Assembly (NCBI GenBank): GCA_951799425.1
Contig: OX637409.1
Coordinates: forward strand, 17,148,460 to 17,212,459
Length of the DNA: 64,000 nucleotides
Source of the DNA: Ilex aquifolium
Lineage: Eukaryota > Streptophyta > Magnoliopsida > Aquifoliales > Aquifoliaceae
Direction: 5' to 3'
The translations under genes and the position numbers were made by a program. The notes under the pieces were generated by a model, which did no database searches, had not been told where the DNA came from, and worked only from the letters and a program-made list of their open reading frames with translations. Of this stretch, positions 32,801-45,307 are shown piece after piece. Positions within the stretch are counted from its first letter, which is position 1. Each line of letters opens with the position of its first letter.

Positions 32801-33680
32801 CATTTTTGGGCCAGTAATGGCAAGTGTTAGACATGTACCCAATCCACTCCTCTCAATATTCGCAATTAACAGGGAACAACCTGGGTAACGAACCAATAGT
32901 CGGGTAGATAACACATAGGTTTAATGTTTAACAACCCTAAGAAATCAAAAGCTCAACTACCTACTTGAAGAAATGTACAAATCCAACTCTTTACTCATTA
33001 TCCTATGAAATCGAATGTTTATCACAATAAGAGGAATTTGAACTTCAGCAATTTTTTATCACTAACCCTTAAACCATCGGTTCTCAGAGCCCCAATGAGG
33101 TGTTTCCCTTAATTCTATGCCTCATCACAATATCCTGGTGCATTACATTTTATAAGAAGCCAACCTTTCTCTCTACCAGTTGACTTTAAGCAATCAAAGG
33201 CAAATCTTTTAACCAAGTCGAACCAGGACATTCAATAAAAATGAGCTGCATGTGATATTTTGCAATCAAAACTAGTTATTGATCTACATCAAGCAAACAA
33301 AAACATGTAATTCGTTTAGAGAAGGTCCTAGTTGTGTTCAACCGAGTCATAGTTTTGAAGCAATAAGTCCAACATCAGTCTTGTATCATTAAATGTAAGC
33401 TCCTTTATTCACAAGAAGGAAAATAAAATACAGCAGCATATACTAGATCGCAATAGAAATTAGCTATACGTTTGACAACCAAACAGAGTGAATTGTCTAA
33501 AGAAATCCTAGCTATAATTCACCGAGTCACAAACCCGAAGCATAGAATCCAGTACCAACCTTGTATAACCATTAATAATCTGCAAAATTATCCCCGCAGA
33601 TATAAAATGACATAGAATCGCAAAAGAAACCTCCAGTACATTACTCACCTCTCTGTTCGCTATCAACCTATCTCCGACAA
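29891..33680. other. Long intergenic region before LUX (3' side)
   Basis: No gene with a recognisable domain is seen on either strand. The right part (about 33300-33680) should hold the 3' untranslated region of LUX. A 45-codon minus-strand open stretch near 31566-31700 (..SARHGRSFKEIVADTLM..) has plausible codon use but no start, splice context or family match. A long non-coding RNA or a decayed gene cannot be excluded. Confidence 0.4.
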
Positions 33681-34688
33681 TCATTGATCATCATGAGTAA
33701 CTCGGTGAAGCGACGGAACAAACCCAAAATTATTGCCAGACCAATCCCTCTGCTGCAACATATTATACGGATTATGATGCGACTCGAAACCCCCAGGCGC
33801 ACCCGGAGTCCCCATGGGCATTCCCATATGCCCGTGACCTTGATGACTCATCCCAAGCATAGGCATAGGCATAGGCATAGGCATCATCTGCGGTGGATAC
33901 GGCATCGGAATCGGCATCCCCATATGCCCATTACCATTGCTATTACTGTTATGTTGTCCATGCTCACTCCCACCGGATTCATTTAAACTCTGCGGCACCG
34001 GCGTGGACGCGAACAAATGATCCGATGACGACGGCCCCTCATTGGACAGCCCCTGCATCCTTTTCAGGTATAGCCTATACTTCTGCAAATGACTAGCAAC
34101 GTTCTCGCGAGTCAATCCCTCTACGTTCATCAACTGCATAATCGTTTTCGGCACCGCGGTTTTTATTCCTAAATGAGCCACCACGTCGACAAACCTTTTG
34201 TGTAGCTGCGGAGTCCAAACCAAACGAGGTCGTTTTAGAGTTCTGGCCGATGGGTCATCGGTGTAGTTCTCCGTCCGTAAAGCCGAGTCGGCTTCTTCTG
34301 CCCCTACACCGCCTTCGATTTTGCGAAATTTTCTCGAATCCGAACCTTCTCGAGTCAGATCCGTCTCGTCTCCTTCCACAACCATCGGGTCTCTGGCTTT
34401 GTTTTCGTCGAAAGACTTGAAATTGAAGTTGTTCGATGAAGATAAAGCTTGAGATTGTCCTCGAATTCTAGAGAGAGTGTTCTGCGAGGCTCGATTGACT
34501 TCGAGCACGCTCCGGCGAGGCTCCGGTGAAATACTAAACGCCGAGGCCAGCTCAGGCGGAATCAACGTCTGAGATAAAGGCGTTAGATCATCGGCGGTAG
34601 GAAGACCCACCTCCCACTCTGCCACTCGGTCCTCGTCTCCGCCACCGTCCTCGCCTCCATTGTCGGTGATTCTCACTTCTTCGCTCAT
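33681..34688 (-). CDS. LUX: LUX ARRHYTHMO / PCL1-type GARP MYB-like transcription factor
   Basis: A single-exon gene of 335 residues from ATG 34688, chosen because MSEEV aligns with the start of Arabidopsis LUX; an in-frame ATG ten codons earlier is possible. LUX is the DNA-binding member of the evening complex with ELF3 and ELF4, which represses clock and growth genes such as PRR9 and PIF4 at dusk. Diagnostic features: [18 protein letters not shown] with [10 protein letters not shown] (22-70), the GARP domain [17 protein letters not shown].. with [20 protein letters not shown] (about 150-210), then [20 protein letters not shown], which separates LUX/BOA from the related MYBC1 group. The C-terminal third is Met/Pro/His/Gly-rich with an MPMPMPMPM run. 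Intact; it could equally be the BOA/NOX paralogue. Confidence 0.92.
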   Translation of the reverse strand: MSEEVRITDNGGEDGGGDEDRVAEWEVGLPTADDLTPLSQTLIPPELASAFSISPEPRRSVLEVNRASQNTLSRIRGQSQALSSSNNFNFKSFDENKARDPMVVEGDETDLTREGSDSRKFRKIEGGVGAEEADSALRTENYTDDPSARTLKRPRLVWTPQLHKRFVDVVAHLGIKTAVPKTIMQLMNVEGLTRENVASHLQKYRLYLKRMQGLSNEGPSSSDHLFASTPVPQSLNESGGSEHGQHNSNSNGNGHMGMPIPMPYPPQMMPMPMPMPMLGMSHQGHGHMGMPMGTPGAPGGFESHHNPYNMLQQRDWSGNNFGFVPSLHRVTHDDQ

Positions 34689-34810
34689 ATCAACAACTTC
34701 AGTTGATGAACAGATCAATCACACAATTTTAGGGCCTTTGGTTTCAAATTTAATGAAAAAAGTCAGAGAGAATTGAGGAGAGAGAGTGGGGGAGGGAGAA
34801 GACTGTTGGA

Positions 34811-35024
34811 AGATATTTCGGAAAGCTTCGAGACAGAGAGAGAGAGAGAGGAGTAGTTTGGGCTTGGATTTGGGCCGAAAAGGGCAACGAAGAGGGAATT
34901 AATGAGTAGAAAAAAGTAGAAAAGGTAAGAAAAAGTGCAAAGATCTGATTCCAGATGGGTCCTAATCCAGTCCTGGTGCCAACGTGGACGCCTTAGCTAG
35001 ATATTTTTGATCCTCTAAATATCT
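34811..35024. promoter_or_regulatory. Evening-element motifs upstream of LUX
   Basis: AGATATTTT at 34999-35007 is the reverse complement of the full evening element AAAATATCT. AAATATCT at 35017-35024 and AGATATTT at 34811-34818 carry the 8-base core. They lie 120-340 bases upstream of the LUX start codon. In Arabidopsis, CCA1 and LHY bind such elements in the LUX promoter to give dusk expression. A CT/GA microsatellite (about 34834-34852) marks the likely leader. Confidence 0.7.
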
Positions 35025-35039
35025 CTCTCCTCCTCCCAC

Positions 35040-35422
35040 ACTCGCTTCATGGAAGCTTATTCTTTTAAACATTTTATTATTTAATATTTTTCTTTATTTT
35101 ATTATTCTTATAACAAATATTAAAAATAACTTAAAACAATATTTAAGATCTATAATTAATTTTTAAATTTTGATATCTTTGTCTTGCCTTAATGGTCTCA
35201 TACATTCAATCTTTTAAGGGAAGAATTATTCTCTCCTTCCCTTGTGTTTGGTAAAAAGGATGAATTGAATTTTATTTTAGTAAAATAAAAAAATATTTTT
35301 TTTATTTTTTTATTTTTAAAAAAAAAATATATAAATATATATGTTACCATTAAATTTATATATAAAATTGAAATACACATAATATATAATTGATAAATAT
35401 GATATATATATCAAAAGATATA
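35040..35422. other. AT-rich spacer
   Basis: Very AT-rich sequence with A and T runs and no gene. Bases 35414-35422 (AAAGATATA) are the left copy of the target duplication of the next element. Confidence 0.5.
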
Positions 35423-36425
35423 AGAAAAATTTCAACCACACCCTTCCTAGTTTACTATATCTTCAAGGACACCCCCTCTATTATCAAAAACATCACTGAC
35501 ACCCTTTCTAGTTTATATTTAAACATCACTAACACCCCCTACCACTAAACTACCATTTCTAACAAAAAAAAAATCATCTAAAATACCAAAAATGTCCCTA
35601 CATAAACCTCAAGTAATTTTTCTACATAAAATTTTATTAAAATTCGAGCCGATTAAAATTTATTTTTCTACATATTAAAATTTGAACCAATTAAATTTCG
35701 ATTGAAGCTGATTAAATTTTATTTTTTTAAAGTATTAAAATTCGAGCTTATTAAAATTTATTTTTTATGGGTTAAAATTTGAGCCGATTTGAACTCTACC
35801 CGAGTTATTAGCGCTGATTAAAATTCGTTTTCGAGTCGATTAAAATTTATATTATTTTACTTATTAAAATTCGTGTCAATTAAAATTCGATTTATTAAAA
35901 TTTGAGTCAATTAAAATTTATATTTTTTTATATATTAAAATTTGGGCCGATTAAAATTCAATGTGAGTTGATTAAAATTGGATTTGAGTCGATTAAAAAT
36001 AAATTTTAATTGGCTCAAGTAGAATTTTAATTAGCCAAAATTTTAATACGTAAAAAATATAATTTTTAATTGGCTCAAATAGAATTTTAATTAGCCCAAA
36101 TTTTAATACATAAAAAATATAATTTTTAATCGGGTCAAATTTTAATATGTAGAAAAATAAATTTTAATTAGCTTGAATCGAATTTTAATCGGCCCGAATT
36201 TTAATACGTAAAAAAAATTAGAAAATAGAGAGGGTCTCATTGAAGATATACTTATCTAGAGGGGGTGTGAATGAAGTTTGTCCCCAAATATGTCATGGGC
36301 AATTTAGCAAAATTGCATTCTAATTAATATTTTTAATCTGACAGGCGGTGTCAGTGAAGTTTCAGAAAATAGAGGGAGCGTCCTTGAAGATATGGTAAAC
36401 TAGAGAGGGTGTAGTTGAAATTTTC
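35423..36425. mobile_element. Mutator-type MITE with about 80-bp inverted ends
   Basis: The left 80 bases (TTTCAACCACACCCTTCCTA.. to ..CACTGACACC) match the reverse complement of 36350-36425 at roughly 85%. A perfect 9-base target duplication AAAGATATA lies at 35414-35422 and 36426-36434, which with the long ends is the mark of a Mutator-like element. The interior is a chain of TTAAAATTCGAGCCGATTAA-like words, direct on the left and inverted on the right, with no coding frame. Confidence 0.85.
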
Positions 36426-36434
36426 TCAAAGATA

Positions 36435-37978
36435 TATAGACAAATAACATATATTTCAACGTACATAATTATTCTTCAAGGAACATGTTCTTAAACTACC
36501 TCGAGTTACGGTGGCCAACTCATAGCTAGAGAAAGTAGTCCGTGCAAACCTAGACCCCCGGTAACTAAAACACACACACACACACATACACACACAAAAT
36601 TAATTTTTCATCCACTTTTTCTCTCAATTTTGGAGAAATTAATTTTGGTGAGTTAGCAAGAAAGTTCATCTATCTACTTTTTTATCCTTCCTATTTTCAT
36701 TCTTCACCAAACATGATATTTTATTTATCCTTCCAACTTTCCATCATTTTCTATTTCCATTTTACTAAACGAAACATAAAAGCCATTGAAAAAAATAGTT
36801 GATAATATTTTTTATTCTTACTAAAAAAGATAAGCTTGACAATGACATAATCTTTTGATCAATAATAATCCGAGATTTGTAAGTTAAAGTATTTAAAAAA
36901 TTTGATGGTGTGACATGGTGGTAATTATACCTGAGAATTAGTACTAGGACTTAAATCTAAAAGACAAGTTGCATTATGATAATGTAGGTATTATAAGTTC
37001 GAAACTTAAAACCATATTTTTTTGGAGATAAGATCGTTTAAATGGTGATCTTTTTGTTATCAAAATTAGGCTCATTGTTCATAAAAAAGAAAAAAAAATT
37101 TGACATCTATATGGAGACTTCAAACGTTCAATTCACTTATTGGTACTAATTTGTACCTTGGACTCAAATGATGTAGCATTCTTTTTGGGGGGGTGTTCGT
37201 GTGATTCTCTTTTCAATCATTCTAATTCTTCAATTATTAAGATTAGTATGGAAGTAATGCTTAAATCGATGAAATATGATATAAAGAAAAAAAGGAAACA
37301 AATAAAGAGAAATTGATATGATAGATAAATAATATTTTAATATAAAAAAAAATTACTACAATATCATCCTTATGCAAATATCATATCATCTAATCTATTT
37401 ATTATAATTATTTAACACCGCCTTTCGCCCTTTTGACTATTGTCAAGGTAGGAGACCATGGCTGTTTAATTTGGTGGGAAAGGGTCCACATGGACCAATG
37501 TAAGGTATAGGGATGACAATTATGTCGTGTCAGTTTATGTCGAATATTAATCAATTTTAATTCAATCTGTTTAATTAATCGTGTCAAGTTGACTTATTTA
37601 TTTTTGTGTTGTATTCGTGTTGACATATATAACCTATAAATAAAAATTTTAATGTTCATATTTAAGTCTAAAATTTAATTGTCACTTAATCGAACATATG
37701 CTCACTTTTTTCTATAAAATAAAAATTAACTTAATAAATATAATAATAAAAATGAGTAAAAATATTTGTTTTTGTATAATAATTATGTCACTACTTGATA
37801 AAATATAATTAAAAAGGATAAATTATATTGACACCCCCTATAGATTGGCCTAATTACAAACACTCTCTCGATTTTTTGAAATTACACTGACATCCCCTTC
37901 CAGGTCTTGCCCCTTAACAAATATAACAAAAAATACGATTTTTCATAATTACCCTTACCCTCCATTATTTTTTACTTA
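36435..37978. other. AT-rich intergenic DNA with a CA repeat
   Basis: No gene is seen. A CA microsatellite lies at about 36571-36596. Bases 37505-37640 resemble the end of the element in the J-protein intron (GGGATGACAATTATGTCGTG). Bases 37818-37920 are a direct repeat of 39845-39940 (ATTACACTGACA.CCC words), apparently lone ends of a Mutator-type family. Confidence 0.45.
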
Positions 37979-39078
37979 GGGAGAATTACATCTAGACCTC
38001 CTGAAGTTTGTCAGTTAATCATTTAAATCTCCTGATATTTAAAATATTACACACAGACCCCCTGAAATTTGTAAGTCCATAACACTTAGACCATTGTCCT
38101 CAATGTGAATATTCATTACTAAATTACACTCAGACTCCCTAAAGTTTGTATACATATAATATTTAGATCTCCCAAGTTTAAAATATTATATTTAGACAAA
38201 AAATATTTGAATCAAATATAGAATATCAAATATTTTAAATTTTACAACTAAAATTCATGTTCTAATATGTTATTTATTGATATAAAATCATAATAAAAAT
38301 TTAATTTTTCTTTAAAAAATCATAATTAGTATACAATTATACTAAAAAAATAAAAAAGGGATCAAACTGTAATGAATACAATATCTTTTATCTTTAATTG
38401 GAGTAATTTGGTCATTTAATATATATATTTAGACCCTTCGAATTTAAAATGTTATACTTAGACAAAAAATACTCTAATCAAAGATAGAATATCAAATATT
38501 TTAAATTTTATAATAAAAATTTATGTTCTATTATATGATTTATTGATATAAATTTAAAAATAAAAATCTATTTTTTTCTTAAAAAAATCATAATTAGTAT
38601 ACAATTATTATATCTGTTGAAATAAAATTTAAAAAATAAACACTGGGTCAAACTGTAATTGACACAATATCTTCTATCTTTAATTAGAGTAATTTGGTCG
38701 TTTAATAGATAGTATAATTGTATACTAATTATAATTTTTTAAAGAAAAATTTAGATTTTTATATTTAATTTTATATCAATAAATAAAATAATAGAATATG
38801 AATTTTGGCTATAAAATTTAAAACATTTGATATTCTATCTTTAATTGAACTATTTTTTATGTAAATATAACATTTTAAACTTGAGGGGTCTAAGTATTAC
38901 ACACTTATAAACTTTAGGGGATTTGAGTGTAATTTATTAACGGATATTCTAACAAACATTGACATCAAGGGTCCTTACGCGCATATAAATCTTAGGAGGT
39001 CTGTGTGTAATATTTCAAATGTCAGTGTATCTAAGGGATTAAGTGACAAACTTCAGATGGTCTAGGTGTAATTCTCTC
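37979..39078. mobile_element. Mutator-type MITE, 1.1 kb, perfect 9-bp target duplication
   Basis: The left end GGGAGAATTACATCTAGACC and the reverse complement of the right end GAGAGAATTACACCTAGACC begin inverted repeats of about 70 bases that also share CTGAAGTTTGTCA. TTTTACTTA flanks both sides (37970-37978 and 39079-39087). Inside, a 200-base unit occurs twice directly (about 38195 and 38455) and once inverted (about 38700-38880), suggesting internal duplication or nested relatives. Non-coding. Confidence 0.85.
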
Positions 39079-39497
39079 TTTTACTTATCATCTATTCTTA
39101 TATTTAAATACTAATAAATTTGTCATTTTCGGGTTCAACCAGTCAAACCCGAAATTGACACGATCAACCCGTTTATTTAATTGTGTCGAACTTTCTCTAT
39201 CTTCTCGTTTGTATGTTAACACGAAAAATACGAAATTGACACGATCAACATGTTTAACTGGTATTATAAAAATAAAATATTAATTATTTGTTACTATTTA
39301 TTAAGTATTGACATAATTATTGTATCAAAAATATATTTTTACTCATTATTATTGTTGTGTTTATTAAATTAATTTGTAGTTTATAAAAAAAAATTATGAG
39401 CATGGATTTAATTAAGTGATAATAGAATCTTAAACTTAAATCTTTGTGCTAAATTTTTTTATTCAAAGTTTATATGGGTTAACTTGAATACGAACAC

Positions 39498-39705
39498 ACT
39501 CGCATGGGTAGCCCAGTAGTGTAGAGTTGAACCCAGACGAACTGTAGACCCGGACATCAGGGGGTTGACTCTTGTTGTTGTCTCTCAGATTTAACCAATA
39601 CTTGTGGTTTGCAGGTGATTGCAGGTACCCGGGGTTTACTCTCGCAAAAATGGGTCCAAAGTAACCTTGCCTTGGAGAGGTTCCACGTTATCAAAAAAAA
39701 AAAAA
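39498..39705 (+). mobile_element. SINE with poly(A) tail and target duplication
   Basis: The element is flanked by ACGAACAC at 39490-39497 and 39706-39713 and ends in 13 A's. Near its start TAGCCCAGTAGT (39509-39520) fits the RNA polymerase III A-box TRGCNNAGYNGG at 11 of 12. GTTGAACCC at 39526 resembles a B-box with one base lost but lies unusually close to the A-box. A tRNA-derived SINE copied by LINE machinery is the best reading. Confidence 0.75.
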
Positions 39706-39713
39706 ACGAACAC

Positions 39714-40490
39714 GACACAAAAATGAACAGGTTAGTCTAAATTTGTTCAGGGGTAATATGAGTATTTAAGTGTAAAAAGTTGATGATGTAATCATTTTTT
39801 TGACATTGTCAATAATAATGCTAATCATTTAGATACTTTGTGAAATGGGTAAATTACACCAAAACTCCCTGTAGATTGATCTAATTACAGAGACATCACC
39901 TCAATTTTTTAAAATTACACTGACACCCCTACTACAAATATGACATTAGCTCAGCTTGGAATTACTGTAGCCCCCAAAGTGTGCATCTGACCCCAAGGTG
40001 ATAAGTATCCTATAAGAGTTGTCAAGATAGATGGGAATAAAACAATGGATTTGCAAATTCAAACAAGGGCATTCCATAATCTGGATATCAACATAATTAA
40101 AAACCAAATAAAAAAAAATCAGTAAGGATATATCACTAACAAACAAAAACAGTTATCATTTTAATGACGTAAAGGTATGAAATGTGTAACAACAGAAACA
40201 TATATTGCTGACAAAATGGAGATTTTACCCATCAATACACTTTACAACATGTAAAATTATTGTATTACTAATAACTTAATCAATTAGCTCTTAACACCAC
40301 AAGAAACGTCAAAAATTAATCTAAAAGAATACATGTCAATGGACAATTGAAGAAATCATAAATTCTACTCATCCAACCTATATAAACTGAACAATCAGAC
40401 AGAGTACCAGTTTTCAACCTCATGTAGTACCCACAATTAAAAGGTGGAATCAAACACATAAATAATAGCATAAACCTTCAAAACATTCAC
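39714..40490. other. Non-coding DNA downstream of the Pumilio exon
   Basis: On the minus strand this would be the intron after the Pumilio first exon. No second exon or Puf repeat is seen here or anywhere further left. It includes one lone Mutator-like end at 39845-39940. Confidence 0.45.
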
Positions 40491-40983
40491 CTGAAATATT
40501 TCAGCAAGACTCTTTCCGCCACCCCATTCAGCTGAAACCTGCACTCTCTCCGACTCATTCTCATTCTCTTGTTTTTTAGGACTAAACCCTGGTGGCATCG
40601 AAAAAAGTGATCTCCCACCACCACCAGAGTCATTCCTAGGGTTCAGGATCACAGTCGAATAATAGTATGATAAATAAGCAGGATTAGACCTAAGCTTCTC
40701 ATCAGACATAAACTCATGACCACTATTAGTCCGAGCAAATTCCAAAAAGGCAGCAGCACCCCCCACCATCACCACCGCCGCCACTGTGATTAAACAACCC
40801 ACCGACTGCACTCAAAGAACCCTCAACAGTAGGTGGAGCTGACCGGCTTCTATACAAATTAAGCTCCTTTTCACGATCATCGACCTCTTGTCGCCGTTGT
40901 TCGTGAAGCAACAACCCTATCTCTTTCTCAAATTCATCTCCAAACGAATGTTCATTACTTCCAAGCATCGGCCTCCTACCCAA

Positions 40984-43900
40984 CACTACAAGAAATTGTA
41001 CTTTTAGCCGCTAGATACATATCTTTAATGACAAAAAATTATTAGCGCCACTAAAAATATGATATTCAAATTATTTAGTGGTCATAATTATTTATCGCCA
41101 CTAAAAATATATAACTAGTGGTGAAAAATTATTGTTGTCATTGAAGATATGATAGTGAATCTAGTTAGTGACAATTTGAATGTTGCGGCAAAAAACTAAT
41201 CACTAATTCACCACTAATTCTAAATATTTAGTGACAACAATTTAAATTTAGTCACTAATTAAAATTAATTTTTTAGTGAAAAAACAATTATTGTCACTAT
41301 ATATGATATAATAAATTTAATGAGTGACAGCTTTATTGTCATGGCAAAAAAGCTAACCATTTGTCATTAATTTTTGATGGAAAAATAATTTAGTGGCAAC
41401 AATTATTTTTGTCACTAATAATCTAGCTAAAAAATTATTTTTAGTCACTACATTTTTTTTACTGTGGCTGATTCTCAGCACTCCCAGGTTGTTGCCTGTA
41501 ATCGTATATGACTACTCAATTGACTCAAAGCAATTTGCCCCACACACGAGCTCAGCTCACATATACTTTCCCCCTCTCTTTTACACACAATTGCCCCTCT
41601 CGCTCTCTTGACCTCTATCTCACACGCGAGCTCAATGATCGGCTAGGGCATGAAGTCTTATCTCTCTTAACCTCTCGGTGATTGCAAAGCAAATCTTAAT
41701 AAGACGAAGCTATTTAGCAACTGATTTTCTTTGATTGCAATTTTTAGCTGATGTGTGTAGTAACGGAGTTTTACGAATAGCCTTAGTCCTCTCTCTACTT
41801 TCTGTCTTGCTTCTCTATTCTCCATCAAGCATTGATTTGTGTTTGGCAAATAATTCAAAAGTTGCCTTTTATTCAAATTAAGTTTCTGCAACCAGATCCC
41901 TAAATTGCAGATATGTTTTTTGTGTTTGTTATTGTATCTAGCTAGAGAACAATCTCAGCAATTTCAGAGATGGATTCTTCGTTAACTATGTTGTTCAACC
42001 AGCTCAAGGTTTGAGTGTGCTGCGTCAACCACCTCATGCAGGATTCTACGTCAACCAGCTCAACTAGAGAACAATTTCACGCAGGTTTTACGTTGTTTTT
42101 TTTTTTTTTTGGTTTCTTTTCCCCTCTTTTTAGTCTTTGGTGTATTCGACCCCTTAACAAAATTTTGTAAACTGAAAGTTTTGTTTAATTAAGAAGATAG
42201 TAACAGAGAGTTTCCTGGTTTGGTCAGGTTGAGTCCTTAAATAGTTCGGTTCTTTCAGACTGAAGGATTGCCTTCCAATCCAGTCCATAGGCTACATTGA
42301 GGTGGTAGCTGTGATTAGAATACGATACTAGAAACTTTGTATTCCCATTTGAAAAGCATGGAGCACACCAAGAATAACATTGCAATAGGAAATAATAATT
42401 GTAGAAGCTCTTGGACATTAGGCAAATAATGCTCTAACCCCCTTATCATTGTCTTAGATTATGATCCTAACTGTAGTTAGTTTTAGATTTCAGTTAGATG
42501 TGTCGTTCTTTATTTCCTTGTAATTATAATTTTTACAATTTCGATGAAATTTTGTCCAAATTTGGCTTAAACTTTGAAAGGACATGCTGCGAGTGTGTAT
42601 GTTGATGACGTTAACTTTCAAAGATTAAGGTAGTCAATATAGTCCAAAGGTAGATATATGCTTAATTGTCCCTCTAACAACAACCAAATTCTTTTACCAT
42701 TTGCCTAATTGTTTTGGGTAAATTAGCTAAACAGACGACTTTTTTGATGAAATCAGTTGAGAAGTCTGCTTTCAATCTGTGAGAATGCTGCTACTTTTTG
42801 GGAGTCTTGAATTTTTGTCCAAACATTTGAAAACTTTGCAGAAATGGGACAAAATATGTTTAAACTATTTTGATGTCATTGAAATATGAACTGCTGATTG
42901 GGATTAGTGTCGTTCTGTCCCAGAATGTATGCATAACTTTTTTGGCCTAATATGTATGCAAATTTGACAGGAAGTTTACCAGTTGCCGAACAAAAAGGCC
43001 AGTTCATACTAGAACCTTAGAAGTTAGAACATAAGGTATGAAATTGTTTTTTAATTATAGTTTTGGTCTTTTATATGTGTTAACAAGTCGAATTGATTTT
43101 TTTGACTTGCCTTCTACTCTCAGTGATACATGCTTAATTACAATTAAAAACTTCAAATAAGAACAACATATTACAATGCCATAGTGAGGAGCCCCTTATA
43201 TGCTAGTATAAGCTCCTCTATGATAGCATCTTTTACTTGCAACAAATATGCCATATTTTCAGTGACTGATTTTTATTTTGCCACTGTATATCATTTTAGT
43301 GAATAAGCGTGTCAATAGGTAGATGCGAGTACATGTGTTAACAAATCTATGTTCCTAGCAATACTTTTTTATGCCTTATTACTCTTAACTGAATTGTACT
43401 TTTTTCATTATTTTTGAATGTTTAGTTCTCATGGCTTCTCATATATTTTATAGTCTGAGTATTTTCATCAGTTGCTAAAACCTGTTACATTGTCTAGTAC
43501 CCTACGAGACTTGGGACATTAGGAGTAGTTGCCTTCTTGTTGTGGTTTTGTTAAGAAGGCACTGTTTAGTGACGAAGCTTTAGTTATGATGACTTGCTGC
43601 AAAAAAAATTTAGTTCACTTCTGGTTTTGTTAAGAGTAGAATATACTACTATAGCATATAAAATACATTTGGAAGCTCTTTGTGCTTATTTTCTTTATTG
43701 GTAAACAGGCTGTTGCGACTCACCCACAGAGTCTTTATGTTTTCTTTAATTGTGTGTTTGTTTGATAAACATTTTTGAAAGCCAATGAAGATTGGCCGGA
43801 CATGTTTGGTTATTCTTATGTATTGGTGTCCACTGGTTTTCCTTTCCGTTCAATTAATTCTTTCATTCCTTATGCCTGAAATCTAAGGGCTGCAGTGCTA

Positions 43901-45307
43901 GCACAGATCCAGATTACCAGACTTTACAAAGCTGCAACCTCTTGATTTCTGATGCTATGCCTTGTGAAATATCTTTTTTTTAGAACAGTCCTTGTGAATT
44001 ACCTGAATAAGGTACATCCAACAACAATTGTGTATACAGGAGTTCATTGGTACAGCCTGGTAGATTAGAATTTCTACTGAGCCGGAATTATATCTTTACA
44101 TTGAGCAAACTAGTTATGCAGTCTCGATATATATTTGAATCATCTCCAATATGTCTTCTTTTGATTTTCTTCAATGAATATCATACAACTTATTTTATGA
44201 AAGTGGGTCTCTTGTCATTCTATAGTGGGCCGGGTTGATGATCTATTGTTAAAAAAGTCGAAAAAAAATTTGTATTGAATGAAATCAAGATCCTCTTCAT
44301 ATATTGTATCAGTAAGAAATCTAGAATTTCTACTGCTTATCACTATACTCTTTGTGCTTCCTATTAATGTTGGGTAATTTTTATTAGGTACAAACTAGTG
44401 AAAGCTTTGAAAACAGCTTTGGAAGTCTTGCCTCCGAAGACTAAAGACGAAAGATTCAATAATCTGCCAAAAAACGAATATGTAGTTGAGATTTAATTGT
44501 TATACAATTACTTTATTTTGAGTGGGTATAATTGTCTAGTTGCTAGGATACAATTTGAAATCATGATCATAACCTTTTTTGTTCATTCCTATTTTTTTAT
44601 GATGACGCGTTATACACGTACAATTTAATGATACTAATATCATAATATTATTTTCACGTGATTTAATTTGGGAATTATATCTTTGAAAATTTAACGATAT
44701 TAATATTAGAATATTATTTTCACGTGATTTAATTTGGGAATTATATCTTTGAAAGTGAGTTTATTGTGTTGTTTGTTTCCTCATTAGGTATATATATTGC
44801 TTCATTAAACTATAACAAGTATGTGAAATTGAAAAATATTAAAAAATAAATTCTTTCAAATATGCGATAGGTTTTTATTTTTGTTCATTTTAATGTATTA
44901 ATTAGTCGTGACAATAAGTTGTCACTAAAAGCATGTTTCAAATTTTAGTGGCAATTTTAATTGTGGATAAAATGTATATTTTTAGCTGCAATTAATTGTT
45001 GTCACTAAAAGTCAGGTTTTAATTGGATTTTTAGTGGTGATAAGGTATATTTTAGTGGCAACATTACGTTAACTCGCTACAATAATTATTGCAGCTAAAA
45101 ATTTCACATTTAGTGACATTTTTTTAATTGCAACTAAAAAATTTAGTTTTAGTGGCAACAATTAAATGTCATAACTAAATAGTTTAGCCACACACATATT
45201 GCCGCGGCCAGTGGTAATAAAAAAGTTGTCACTAAAGTATATAGTGACAATTTTTATACATTTAGCCGCAATAATTTCTACGGCTAAAAATCCAATTTCT
45301 TGTAGTG
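40984..45307. mobile_element. CACTA (En/Spm) element, 4324 bp, non-autonomous
   Basis: The left end CACTACAAGAAATTGTACTT and the right end (reverse complement CACTACAAGAAATTGGATTT) are textbook CACTA termini. The 3-base target duplication CAA lies at 40981-40983 and 45308-45310. Both ends (to about 41460, and from about 44880) are packed with direct and inverted copies of words like TTAGTGGCAACAATTA and TAGTGACAA, the subterminal repeats that bind the transposase. No transposase frame is found in the 3.4 kb interior, which looks more like captured host DNA. It sits in codon 5 of a Pumilio gene. Confidence 0.95.
41970..44496 (+). other. Possible captured gene pieces inside the CACTA element
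   Basis: Two gene-like exons are seen. One is 41970-42008 (ATG start, MDSSLTMLFNQLK, then GT), preceded by a CT-rich leader-like stretch. The other is 44389-44496 after an ATTAG acceptor, reading YKLVKALKTALEVLPPKTKD..NEYVVEI-stop. The DNA between is T-rich and intron-like. I do not recognise the product. The pieces may belong to one transcript carried by the element or be chance. No other exon is convincing. Confidence 0.3.

Noticed and set aside
32740-32850. Possible tRNA or SINE promoter (GAATTCGAATCT resembling a B-box)
   Set aside because: No matching A-box at the right distance, no cloverleaf and no poly(A) tail or target duplication.
33684-34096. Open frames antisense to LUX, His/Arg-rich
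   Set aside because: Shadow of the Met/Pro/His-rich LUX tail.
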